64,000 nt of DNA, taken from CANJIV01 sp046330225 (lineage in GTDB: Bacteria; Actinomycetota; Thermoleophilia; Solirubrobacterales; Solirubrobacteraceae). The stretch lies in the NCBI GenBank assembly GCA_046330225.1, contig JAXLTD010000010.1:72775-136774 (forward strand), read 5' to 3'. Of this stretch, positions 37,742 to 45,883 are shown one piece after another. Positions within the stretch are counted from its first letter, which is position 1. The number at the start of each line of letters is the position of its first letter. The position numbers were made by a program, and so were the translations under genes. Below the pieces are notes generated by a model. It was not told where the DNA came from. It ran no database searches and saw nothing but the letters and a program-made list of their open reading frames with translations.

Positions 37742-40251
37742 CGGCGCGCGGCGAGGCCGGCGAGGCCGGCGCCGGCCAGCATCGCCGCCAGGGCCCCGAT
37801 GCTGATGATGGTGCCCACCCGGGCGACGGTTGGCTCGTAGCGCATGACGATCTGGTGCCGACCGGCCGGGACAGACACGCCGCGGAGGAGGTAGTCCACC
37901 TGGCGGATCGGAACGGCCCGACCGTCCACCGTCGCCGACCAGCCTGGATAATGGACATCGCTCACGACGGCGAGGCCCGGTCGGGGGTCGAGGGTGTCGA
38001 TCACGGTCTCCTGCGCGGACCAGCGCACGATGCGCGCCTGCGAGCCGCCTGCGCTCGGCTTCGAGCCGCCGGCCGGGAGGCCGGGAATCGGCCGCTCGGT
38101 GATCACGGTTGAGCGGAGGTCCGGCCCCGACGGATCCCCGACGGCCTGGAGCGCAGCGGCGCCGGTGGCGACGACGTGCTGTGCGTGGACCACGAAGGCC
38201 CGGGGCAGCGCATCGGGGTTGCGGTAGAGGCGGCCGTCGGGCGCATCGTAGGTCTGGCGGAGCCCGAGCCCCGGCGGCAGCAGGGCGCCCGGATGCGTGC
38301 CGTAGCGGGCCGCGAAGGCTCGCAGGTCGTGCGGTGCCAGGATGTCCCGAACGCCGAGCATGCCCAGGATGCGAAGCGACGGTCGCGTGACCCCAAGGGC
38401 GAGCTGCGGCGTGCCGGGGGCGTAACCGAGCGGGAAGACGTAGCGGCGCCACACCTGCTCGTAGCGGCGGACCACCGGGAAGTCGTAGGCCCGCGCATCG
38501 AGGAGGCCGAACCGCATCGACAGATCGGGGGAGAGGCTGTCGCCGAGCCCGGCAAACCGCGCCGGCCGATGGGACCGCAGGACCCTGATCACAGGCGTCG
38601 CCGGCACGGCGGCCACCGTCGCGTCGATGGCCGGGTTGAACCCGGCGCCGGAAGCGAACAGGTCCAGCGTGGTCAGGATCGCGGCGGCGGGCGCAACGAA
38701 GCTCCGATGCGTCTGTGTTCGCAGCGCCCACACCACGAGACACAGGCTGGCGCCAGCGGCCAGCGTCCACGAAGCCAGCGCGCGGCCCCGGGCGATCGCC
38801 GCGTCCGCCACGGGGTCGGCGAGCCCGCCGGCCACGCGGATGCCATCCCAGATCGCGCTGGCCGGCGTCCGAGCCACGACGACGGCGACGGGCACGAGCG
38901 CCACCGCGCCGGCGATCCACAGCGCTGCCCGCCCGGCCCGGCGCGTCCGCAGATCCTCGAGGCCGAAGCCGGCCAGGAGCGCGAGCGCGAGGAGGTACAC
39001 AACGGCGAGCCGCGTGTTATTGGACTGCCGGAAGAACGGAAGTGCACCCGCGGCATCGCGCAGTCCGGGCACGCCGAAGGCGACCGCGAGCGCGACGGCG
39101 GCGACGGCGGCGAAGAGCAGGCGAGCGCCGCGCTCCCTCGTCGGCGCTCGGTGGCGCAGCGTCGTCACCGCGGCGACGAGCGCCAGCATGAGCGGGAGGG
39201 CGCCGGCGTACAGCGCTCGCGACACGAACAGGCCCACGCGGTCGCCGCTGACATCGGTCGGGTCCCCGAAGTAGCCAGGCATCACGATTCCCGCAGCCCA
39301 GCGCAGCGGGATCCGCGGCGATACCCCAAGGTCGGTCCGGTTCCGCCAGTCGGCGGAGTTGAGGAGGAGCTCGGTGAAGGGGAGCAGCGCGACTGCCGCG
39401 AGTGCGCAGGCGGTGCAGGCGGCGCCGGCGAGCCAGGCCAGCGCAGGCCCGAGCTTTGCCCTCCCCTCCGCCGCTCGCGCGTGCGCGGCGAGGCGCCAGG
39501 CAGCGTAGATGAGCGAGAGAACAAAGGCATGGAAGGCAGACTCGGGATGGCCGGCGGTGAGGCAGCCCGCCGCGACCGCCGCGGTTGCGGCGGCGGGCAC
39601 CGGGCCGGGCCTGGCCACGAGCCGGTCGATGGCTACCAGCAGCCAAGGTGTGAGGGCGTAGACACTGGCGAACGGATACAGGAGGTGCACCGTCAGGTAG
39701 AGCCCGAATCCGTAGGCCAGGCCCGCGAGCAGCGCCCCGGCGCCACCCTGGCCTCGCCGGCGCGCGAGCACGAAGGTCCCCAGGCATGCCACGAACAGCT
39801 TGAGCGCCGCAACGAGGCCCAACGACCACCAGAACGGCAGCACGTACGACGGGAGGCTGAAGGGCGACACGATCGCCGACTGCATGTCCGCCAGGTAGGG
39901 GCGGCCGGCGCCGATGTAGGGATTCCACAGCAGTCCCTGGCCGAGCCGGTTGCGGCTGTACTCGAGCCACGGGATGTACTGCGTCGCCGGGTCGTAGAGC
40001 TCCGGGTTCGCGGGGCGATCGAAATCTGGCGGCGCGACAGCCGACCACGGCGTTCGTGCGTAGAGCAGGTCGGTGGGCGAGAGGGTCTGCCCCGGCGCGA
40101 GGGAGGGCGCCACGAAGGCGAGCGACAGGACCGCGTAGATCAGGGCGGCGGTGCGCGTTGGCCGGCGGCGCGAGGCCGCGCAGGCCCGGCGGAAGCGAGC
40201 TCCCGCCCCGCTCGAGGCGCCGGGCGCGAGCCTGCTCAGCGACCACTTCAT
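37696..40251 (-). CDS. YfhO-family membrane protein (putative GT-C glycosyltransferase)
   Basis: An 851-residue protein. The start ATG 40251 (KWSLSRLAPG) is ten bases after the stop of the gene upstream. It has about twelve membrane helices and a C-terminal soluble domain of about 280 residues. The motifs resemble YfhO proteins: DLLYARTPWSAV, DPATQYIPWLEYSRNRLGQG, LWNPYIGAGRPYLADMQSA early on and, near the end, VSDVHYPGWSATVDGRAVPI, the well-known YfhO C-terminal signature. YfhO of Gram-positive bacteria helps glycosylate lipoteichoic acid. The substrate here is likely another polyprenyl-linked glycan. Confidence 0.8.
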   Translation of the reverse strand: MKWSLSRLAPGASSGAGARFRRACAASRRRPTRTAALIYAVLSLAFVAPSLAPGQTLSPTDLLYARTPWSAVAPPDFDRPANPELYDPATQYIPWLEYSRNRLGQGLLWNPYIGAGRPYLADMQSAIVSPFSLPSYVLPFWWSLGLVAALKLFVACLGTFVLARRRGQGGAGALLAGLAYGFGLYLTVHLLYPFASVYALTPWLLVAIDRLVARPGPVPAAATAAVAAGCLTAGHPESAFHAFVLSLIYAAWRLAAHARAAEGRAKLGPALAWLAGAACTACALAAVALLPFTELLLNSADWRNRTDLGVSPRIPLRWAAGIVMPGYFGDPTDVSGDRVGLFVSRALYAGALPLMLALVAAVTTLRHRAPTRERGARLLFAAVAAVALAVAFGVPGLRDAAGALPFFRQSNNTRLAVVYLLALALLAGFGLEDLRTRRAGRAALWIAGAVALVPVAVVVARTPASAIWDGIRVAGGLADPVADAAIARGRALASWTLAAGASLCLVVWALRTQTHRSFVAPAAAILTTLDLFASGAGFNPAIDATVAAVPATPVIRVLRSHRPARFAGLGDSLSPDLSMRFGLLDARAYDFPVVRRYEQVWRRYVFPLGYAPGTPQLALGVTRPSLRILGMLGVRDILAPHDLRAFAARYGTHPGALLPPGLGLRQTYDAPDGRLYRNPDALPRAFVVHAQHVVATGAAALQAVGDPSGPDLRSTVITERPIPGLPAGGSKPSAGGSQARIVRWSAQETVIDTLDPRPGLAVVSDVHYPGWSATVDGRAVPIRQVDYLLRGVSVPAGRHQIVMRYEPTVARVGTIISIGALAAMLAGAGLAGLAARRHRRRGASTATVAHP

Positions 40252-40261
40252 CGGGCCGGGC

Positions 40262-42643
40262 TCAGATGGCGGCGGGGCTGACGTCTGCCGTCGCCGGAGG
40301 CGCCGGAGGCGCCGGCTCCGCGGCCGGCGGCTCGGGCTCCGGCCAGCGGCCGAAGGCGGCGTCGGCCAGCGCGACGAGGTAGCACCCGAACGCGGCAACC
40401 GTGGTGAGCGCGAAGCCAAAGGTGATCGCGAGCGTCACGGCGGCGACGCTCGCCACGACCGAGGCGATTCCGTTGATCCCCCAGGCCCACGGCACGCCGG
40501 CGGGATAGAGGTCGGCGAGGCGGCGCAGGCCGATCGGCATCGCCATGCCGAGGAGAACCCCGAGCGGCGCGAGCAGCGCGCACGTCACCGCAAGGCGCCC
40601 CGCGAAGGGCAGGTCGATGAGGGCCCGCAGGAGCGGCCCGAGGCCGTAGGAGCTCGCGGCAATGAGCGCGCACGCGGTGGCGAGCACCGCCACAAGCTGG
40701 CGCCGGGGGTCCGGTCGCAGGCGGGCGGTGAGCGCTGCGCCGGCGCCGGTCGAGACGAGCAGCGCGAACAGGACGACCGAGAGCGCGTAGGTGGGGAAGC
40801 CGAGGAACAGCACGAAGCGCTGGATGAGCACGACTTCGAGCATGAGAAAGCCCAGCCCAATCGCGGCGAAGTAGACCAGCGATCCGGCTGGAGGCCGCCC
40901 CTGGCGGCGCACGAGCGCCAGCGGCACGACGACGGCGAGGGCCGCGAGGGCGAGCAGGATCCCAAGCGTGATGAGCAGCACGACGATCGGGTCGGGCACG
41001 CCAATCTCGGCGGATGTCGCCCCGCCGCCGAGACGGTCGAAGCGCTTCATGAAGAAGAAGAACGGCTTGTCGTCGGTCGGGGCGCAGACGTCGAGCCGGT
41101 AGGACTCGCAGAAGGCCTGCGGACTCGAGGCCGCGGCGAGCTGACGCCATTCGCGCTGATACGGGCCGCCCGGCGCGAAGGCGACGCCCGACCCGCGCTC
41201 CCGGGCCAGGCGCCGGATCCTCACGAGTTCGGCTGCAGTGAAGGGCTCGAGGCGCGAGAGCACGGCCGCGTAGGAGAAGCTGCGCAGGTACAGGCTGTAG
41301 CGGCCGAGCACGACGACGACGTTGCGCTCGGGATGCCGGATTCCGCGCCGACGGAGAGCTTCGAGGGTCAGCACGGTCGCGCGCAGCGCCTCGTCGCCGA
41401 CGTGGCGGTATGGGCGGGACACGTTGAGCACGCCACGAGGCGCGAGATGGTCGTAGTACTCGCGGAATGCCTCCACCGTGTAGAGGTTGTTCTCGGTGAG
41501 CGCGAATGCCTGGGCTGAGCTCGCGCTGAACGTGTCGACGAACCCGATCTGGATGTGGTCGTACTTCTTGTCTCGCGCGGCAAGGGTCGAGCGGCCGTCG
41601 CCGATCGTCGTGCTGACCCGCGGGAGTGTGTACGGGGACCCCGAAACCGCCCCGAGATCGCCGTCGACGGCGTCGCGGATGCGGCGATTGAGCTCGATGA
41701 CGTCGACCGACCGCTGGCGCTGCGAAAGCGCCGTCAGGATGTCGCGCCCCCCGCCGCCGCCGATGACGAGTGCGCGGCCCCCGCGGCTGAGCTCGTAGCC
41801 GATGCTCGGCGGGCCCTCCTGCAGCCGGCGCCAGCCGGGGAGCGGGGTGCCGCGGCGGTGGCTGATGACCTGACCGACGTTCCGGTCATAGACCACGAGC
41901 CCGTCGGCGCCGTTTGCCGGCGCATACGCCATCACCCGGGCAAGCGGAGTCCAGTAGTCGGCGACGGGCACGAGCGGCCCTTCCGGGTCCACGTACAGCA
42001 GCGCGGTGGCACCAGCGACGGCGACGAACGCCGTGGCGGCGGCGGCGGTGATTCCGGCGATTCGGCGGTCCCGGACGGTCTCCCAGCCGAAGAGCGCGGC
42101 AGCCGCAGCGCCCACGACGGCGAGTGCCGCGATCAGCGTCGGCGCATCCACGAGCCACATGAGCGGCACGACCGCGACGGCCCCGATGCCGGCGCCGATG
42201 AGGTCGAGGGCGTAGACCCGGCCGATGTGGCGTGTGTAGCCGCGGACGGCGAGCGCGATGACGATCCCGCTGGCGAAGAGCGGGAGCGCCGCGAGCAGAC
42301 AGGCGAAGGCGAGGGTGAGTATGAAACGGGCCGACATCCCGTCGGCCAGGCTGTAGTCCAGCCGCACGAGGATCGTGACGCCGACCGCGGTCAGGACGGC
42401 GAAGCCGATGCTCCACCGCGCCAGCGTCCGCTGCAGCGGCGCTCGTTCGAACCAGGCCGGCTTGACGTAGATCAGAATCGCGCCGCCGCCCAGGCCAAGC
42501 AGAGCGAGCGAGATCGCGAGGAAGCCGAAGTGGTAATAGAGGACGGTCCCGAGCAGGCGCGTGAGCAGGACTTGGAGCGCAAGCGTCGCCCCCGCGATCA
42601 GGCCCACCCCGGCCAGCACCCTGGAGGGCGGCGTACGAAGCAT
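40262..42643 (-). CDS. Membrane-embedded spermidine-synthase-like methyltransferase-fold protein
   Basis: A 793-residue protein with about six to seven N-terminal membrane helices, a soluble spermidine-synthase-like domain (about residues 230-540) and seven or so C-terminal helices. The soluble part has GGRALVIGGGGGRDILTAL, VDVIELNRRI and KKYDHIQIGFVD, the nucleotide-binding core of SpeE-type aminopropyltransferases, but no clear polyamine gatekeeper residues. A DUF-like motif DDKPFFFFMKRF follows. The start at 42643 is chosen because TAGGAT lies seven bases upstream; a longer frame starts 13 codons earlier. It heads a two-gene operon with the YfhO-like gene. Substrate unknown. Confidence 0.75.
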   Translation of the reverse strand: MLRTPPSRVLAGVGLIAGATLALQVLLTRLLGTVLYYHFGFLAISLALLGLGGGAILIYVKPAWFERAPLQRTLARWSIGFAVLTAVGVTILVRLDYSLADGMSARFILTLAFACLLAALPLFASGIVIALAVRGYTRHIGRVYALDLIGAGIGAVAVVPLMWLVDAPTLIAALAVVGAAAAALFGWETVRDRRIAGITAAAATAFVAVAGATALLYVDPEGPLVPVADYWTPLARVMAYAPANGADGLVVYDRNVGQVISHRRGTPLPGWRRLQEGPPSIGYELSRGGRALVIGGGGGRDILTALSQRQRSVDVIELNRRIRDAVDGDLGAVSGSPYTLPRVSTTIGDGRSTLAARDKKYDHIQIGFVDTFSASSAQAFALTENNLYTVEAFREYYDHLAPRGVLNVSRPYRHVGDEALRATVLTLEALRRRGIRHPERNVVVVLGRYSLYLRSFSYAAVLSRLEPFTAAELVRIRRLARERGSGVAFAPGGPYQREWRQLAAASSPQAFCESYRLDVCAPTDDKPFFFFMKRFDRLGGGATSAEIGVPDPIVVLLITLGILLALAALAVVVPLALVRRQGRPPAGSLVYFAAIGLGFLMLEVVLIQRFVLFLGFPTYALSVVLFALLVSTGAGAALTARLRPDPRRQLVAVLATACALIAASSYGLGPLLRALIDLPFAGRLAVTCALLAPLGVLLGMAMPIGLRRLADLYPAGVPWAWGINGIASVVASVAAVTLAITFGFALTTVAAFGCYLVALADAAFGRWPEPEPPAAEPAPPAPPATADVSPAAI

Positions 42644-42650
42644 CGCCGGC

Positions 42651-42656
42651 ATCCTA
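42651..42656 (-). promoter_or_regulatory. TAGGAT -10 element, leaderless spermidine-synthase-like gene
   Basis: Seven bases before ATG 42643. It decides this start over ATG 42652 and the longer frame at 42682. Confidence 0.55.
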
Positions 42657-42713
42657 TCTTCGCCCGTGCGTGGCCGCCGCACCGGAGTACGCCGCCTGGC
42701 GCGCCGGCTCGGC

Positions 42714-42719
42714 TAGGCT
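42714..42719 (+). promoter_or_regulatory. TAGGCT -10 element, leaderless GT2 gene
   Basis: Seven bases before ATG 42727, supporting this start over an upstream in-frame GTG at 42670. Confidence 0.55.
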
Positions 42720-42726
42720 CCTCGCG

Positions 42727-43509
42727 ATGTCACGTCCGGCTCGTCCGCTGCCGGCGGCGCCGGGGGTTGCCGCCACGACTCCGCTCGACGGCGACCCGCT
42801 CGTGAGCGTCTTGATCCCCGCCTTCAACGAGGCCGCCACGCTCCCCGCCGTGATCGACCGGGTGAGCGCGCTCCCGTTCCGGACCGAGTTGATCGTCGTC
42901 GACGACGGATCGACCGACGCGACCCCGGAGGTGCTGGCCAGCCTCGGGCACGAGCGGGCGGCTGGGCTCTCCGTGGTTCGGCTGCCCGTCAATCGCGGGA
43001 AGGGGGCAGCGGTCCGCACCGCGATCGCCAAGTCAACGGGCGACATCGTCGTCGTGCAGGATGCGGATCTCGAGTACGACCCAACCGACTTGCCGCGGCT
43101 GCTCGCGCCGATCGTGGACGGTCACGCCGATGTGGTGTACGGGACACGGCTGCGCGGCGGCCAGGCCCAGCGGGCCCACCTGTTCTGGCACTACGCTGGC
43201 AACCGGTTCCTCTCACTCCTCACCGACGTGCTTTACAACACGACGATCTCGGACATGGAGGTTGGCTACAAGGCGTTCCGCGGCGAACTCGTCCGCGACA
43301 TCCCGCTGGTGTCGGAACGGTTCGGCTTCGAGCCGGAGATCACCGCGAAGCTGCTTCGCCGAGGGGGCGTGCGGATCTACGAGGTTCCAATTGCGTACTA
43401 CGGGCGTTCCTACTCGGAGGGCAAGAAGATCACGTGGCGCGACGGCATCCGTGCGGTGGGCGCGCTGGTCCGCTTCCGCGTCGAGCGACCGCTCCGCCGG
43501 CCGGGTTGA
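42727..43509 (+). CDS. GT2 polyprenyl-phosphate glycosyltransferase
   Basis: A 260-residue GT-A enzyme with VSVLIPAFNEAATLPAV, LIVVDDGSTDATPEVL, NRGKGAAVRTAI, the acidic site QDADLEYDP, VVYGTRLRGG and the DMEVGYKAFRGEL motif. This is the standard pattern of dolichyl/undecaprenyl-phosphate mannose or glucose synthases. No C-terminal membrane helices, so it is the soluble type. It probably feeds donors to the GT39-like enzymes at 44.3-47.4 kb. It ends three bases before the stop of the convergent methyltransferase. Confidence 0.9.
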   Translation: MSRPARPLPAAPGVAATTPLDGDPLVSVLIPAFNEAATLPAVIDRVSALPFRTELIVVDDGSTDATPEVLASLGHERAAGLSVVRLPVNRGKGAAVRTAIAKSTGDIVVVQDADLEYDPTDLPRLLAPIVDGHADVVYGTRLRGGQAQRAHLFWHYAGNRFLSLLTDVLYNTTISDMEVGYKAFRGELVRDIPLVSERFGFEPEITAKLLRRGGVRIYEVPIAYYGRSYSEGKKITWRDGIRAVGALVRFRVERPLRRPG

Positions 43510-43512
43510 GCC

Positions 43513-44244
43513 TCAGGGCCGACGGGCGATGGCGACGAGCGACAGCCCCCACGGTGGCCGCCGCCGCGCCTCAACGGTCCGCCACGCTCCGACCATTCGC
43601 TCGTAGGCGGCAAGCGAGCGCGGTCCGAGCGAGCGGGCGCCGGCGCGATTCTTGACCCACCATCCGGGGACGCCGAGCAGGTTGAACGAGTAGAGATCGG
43701 CAAGCTCCAGGCCGGATCCCGCCACGAGGCTGGCGACCCGATCGCGCGTGTAGCGCCGGTGATGGCCGAAGGTGCGGTCCAAGGCGCCGTAGAGGCGCGG
43801 ATGGGCCGGCACGAGCAGGGCGAGCGCGCCCCCCGGCCGCAGGGCACCCGCAAGCTCGTCCATGGCGCCGGCGTCGTCCTCGACGTGCTCGAGCACGTTT
43901 TGGCAGAGCACGAGTCCCCACGTGCCAGCGGTGGCGGCGATCGCCGCCGATCCCGGCACCCGATCCGAGGCGAGCGTCACGCGGGCGTCGTGCCCGAAGC
44001 GCCGCTCCAGCTCAACGTCGAAGGCGGGATCAGGCTCGACGAGCAGCAGGCGCTTGGCGCCGGCGTCGAGGAGCCGCTCGGTGAACGTCCCGATCCCGGG
44101 GCCCACCTCGAGGACGGCGTCCGAGAGCACCGGGCGAAACTGATCGAACATCCAGTCCGCCAGGCGGTGCGCGTCGGCGAGCTCATCCAGGTCGAAGCGG
44201 CTGGGCGTGGGCGGGGCCGCCGGAATTGGGCGCAGAGCGACCAC
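43513..44244 (-). CDS. Class I SAM-dependent methyltransferase
   Basis: A 243-residue methyltransferase with motif I VLEVGPGIGTFTERLL, the acidic LLLVEPDP, GLVLCQNVLEHVEDD and GGALALLVPAHPRLYG. The HHRRYT segment matches the methyltransferase at 3.4-4.2 kb and occurs in enzymes of polysaccharide clusters. A GTG at 44244, six bases after TACCCT, is chosen over an ATG 16 codons upstream because of the leaderless spacing. Target is likely a sugar or polyprenol-linked intermediate. Confidence 0.82.
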   Translation of the reverse strand: MVALRPIPAAPPTPSRFDLDELADAHRLADWMFDQFRPVLSDAVLEVGPGIGTFTERLLDAGAKRLLLVEPDPAFDVELERRFGHDARVTLASDRVPGSAAIAATAGTWGLVLCQNVLEHVEDDAGAMDELAGALRPGGALALLVPAHPRLYGALDRTFGHHRRYTRDRVASLVAGSGLELADLYSFNLLGVPGWWVKNRAGARSLGPRSLAAYERMVGAWRTVEARRRPPWGLSLVAIARRP

Positions 44245-44250
44245 GGCGCC

Positions 44251-44256
44251 AGGGTA
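44251..44256 (-). promoter_or_regulatory. TACCCT -10 element, leaderless methyltransferase gene
   Basis: Six bases before GTG 44244. Divergent from TAGTTT at 44297. Confidence 0.5.
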
Positions 44257-44296
44257 CCGGCGGCAAGCGGCCAGGGCGAGGCTGGGAGCCACGCGA

Positions 44297-44302
44297 TAGT
44301 TT
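44297..44302 (+). promoter_or_regulatory. TAGTTT -10 element, leaderless GT39-like gene
   Basis: Seven bases before ATG 44310. Confidence 0.5.
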
Positions 44303-44309
44303 GAGCCGC

Positions 44310-45863
44310 ATGACCGCGAGCCCCGCCGTCCCGCTGGACGCCCCGATCGCTCCGGACCGACCGCGGGGATCGGGGCGCGTGCTCGGGCTCGGCGCGGCCC
44401 AATGGGCGCTCGCCGGAATCGTGCTCCTCGGACTCGGCTTGCGGCTCGCCACGCTCCGGCAGAGCCTCTTCGGCGACGAGCTGTTCACGTACGAGATTGC
44501 CACGCGGGCCAGCTTGGGCGACGTCCTGGCCGGGGTTCGCAGCTCGCTCGAGGTCACCCCTCCGCTCTACTTCCTGTTTCCCTGGCTGAGCGCGAAGGCC
44601 GGGGACCCGATGCTCTGGCTGCGCATCCCAAGCGTGATCTTCGGGACGGTGACCATCCCGCTCGTGTACCTGCTGGGGCGCGAAGCGGGCGGCCGAGCGG
44701 CTGGGCTCGTGGCGGCGGCCCTGTGGGCGCTCAGCCCGTTCGCGATCTTCTACGGCGTCGAGGCACGGGCGTACGGGCTCATGGCGATGCTGATCGCCGT
44801 CTCGACGCTTGTCCTGCTGCGGGCCGGGGCCCGCGGAGGGGCGTGGCGCTGGGCGCTGTTCGGCGGCCTGACCGCCGCGGCGCTGTACACCCACTACACG
44901 GCCATCTTCGCAGTGGCCGCGCAGGGCGCCTGGGCGCTCGCCTACCACCGCGAGCGATGGCGCCCGCTGCTGCTCGCATTCGCTGGAGCGGGGCTCGCCT
45001 TCGTCCCGTGGCTTGGGGAGCTGGCGAAGGATCAGAGCGCCACGGGCAGCCAGATCATCCAGACGATCTCACCGTTCGGCGCTCGCACGTTTGTCACCGG
45101 GCTGGGACGCTGGTTGGACGGCTCGCCGTTCATTCCGCTCGGCCAGCTCCCTGGACACGCCTGGCTGGCGGTCGGCGCAGCCGGGGTGATCCTCGGGGCG
45201 GCGGGAGCCGCCCATCGCTGGCGATCCGGGCCGCGCCGCCCGGTTCCCCCCGCGTTCGTGCTCACGTTCGCCGTCGGCGTAAGCGCGCCGTTGGGAACTG
45301 CTGGGTACAGCCTGGTCGGGACCGACGTGTTCGCTGCCCGGAACCTCATGTCGTCGCTCCCCTGCGCGCTGGCGGCGCTGGCGGTCGTGGTGACCAGGCC
45401 CGAGCGGCCGCTGTCGTGGATTGCGACCGGCCTCGTGGGCATCGCGGCGGCGGCCGGCGCCGTGCAGTCGCTCGAACCCGCCAATGCACGCATGGACTAC
45501 GCGGGAGCGGCGGCATACGTCGATCGCGTCGCACGGAGGGCAGACACCGTGTACGAAGTGAACTTCCTTGACCCGCGGGGTCCGCCGGGCCGCCAGCTCT
45601 CGGTCAACTTCGCTCGGCCCCACCGGTACATCCTCGCCGGCGTGGGGGGCGGCCTCTCCGAGGCTCTGCGCTCGGCGCGCAACCGGCGCCTCGTCGTCGT
45701 GGTTCCGCTCGTCGGCTCGCTTGCCGCCGGGCCACGCACCCCTGCCGGACGGCACCTCGTCGCTGCGCGCCGGTTTCCCGGGCTGGTGCCGCTGGGAGTA
45801 TTCGCCTACGACCCCGGCGACGGCCGCGGTCTCGGCTCGCTTCGGTACCCTGCGCGACCCTGA
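44310..45863 (+). CDS. GT39-family membrane glycosyltransferase, tandem copy 1
   Basis: A 517-residue protein with about eleven to twelve helices. The first outer loop has QSLFGDELFTYEIATRASLG, where D-E is the catalytic acidic pair of GT39/PMT-2 proteins, followed by TPPLYFLFPWLSAKAG and the EARAYGLM motif after the third helix. These use polyprenyl-phosphate mannose or a similar donor to glycosylate proteins or glycans outside the cell. The next gene is its paralogue and overlaps its stop if a CTG start is used. Start ATG fits the leaderless rule. Confidence 0.82.
   Translation: MTASPAVPLDAPIAPDRPRGSGRVLGLGAAQWALAGIVLLGLGLRLATLRQSLFGDELFTYEIATRASLGDVLAGVRSSLEVTPPLYFLFPWLSAKAGDPMLWLRIPSVIFGTVTIPLVYLLGREAGGRAAGLVAAALWALSPFAIFYGVEARAYGLMAMLIAVSTLVLLRAGARGGAWRWALFGGLTAAALYTHYTAIFAVAAQGAWALAYHRERWRPLLLAFAGAGLAFVPWLGELAKDQSATGSQIIQTISPFGARTFVTGLGRWLDGSPFIPLGQLPGHAWLAVGAAGVILGAAGAAHRWRSGPRRPVPPAFVLTFAVGVSAPLGTAGYSLVGTDVFAARNLMSSLPCALAALAVVVTRPERPLSWIATGLVGIAAAAGAVQSLEPANARMDYAGAAAYVDRVARRADTVYEVNFLDPRGPPGRQLSVNFARPHRYILAGVGGGLSEALRSARNRRLVVVVPLVGSLAAGPRTPAGRHLVAARRFPGLVPLGVFAYDPGDGRGLGSLRYPARP
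45846..45851 (+). promoter_or_regulatory. TACCCT element within the end of the GT39 copy 1 gene
   Basis: Located eight bases before CTG 45860, which overlaps the stop codon of copy 1 (CTGA). It could give a leaderless transcript for copy 2. Confidence 0.4.
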
Positions 45864-45883
45864 GCTCGCCGACGACCGATCGA

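Noticed and set aside
42644..42682. Longer start for the spermidine-synthase-like gene
   Set aside because: The added 13 residues cover the TAGGAT promoter element; ATG 42643 fits the leaderless spacing seen elsewhere.
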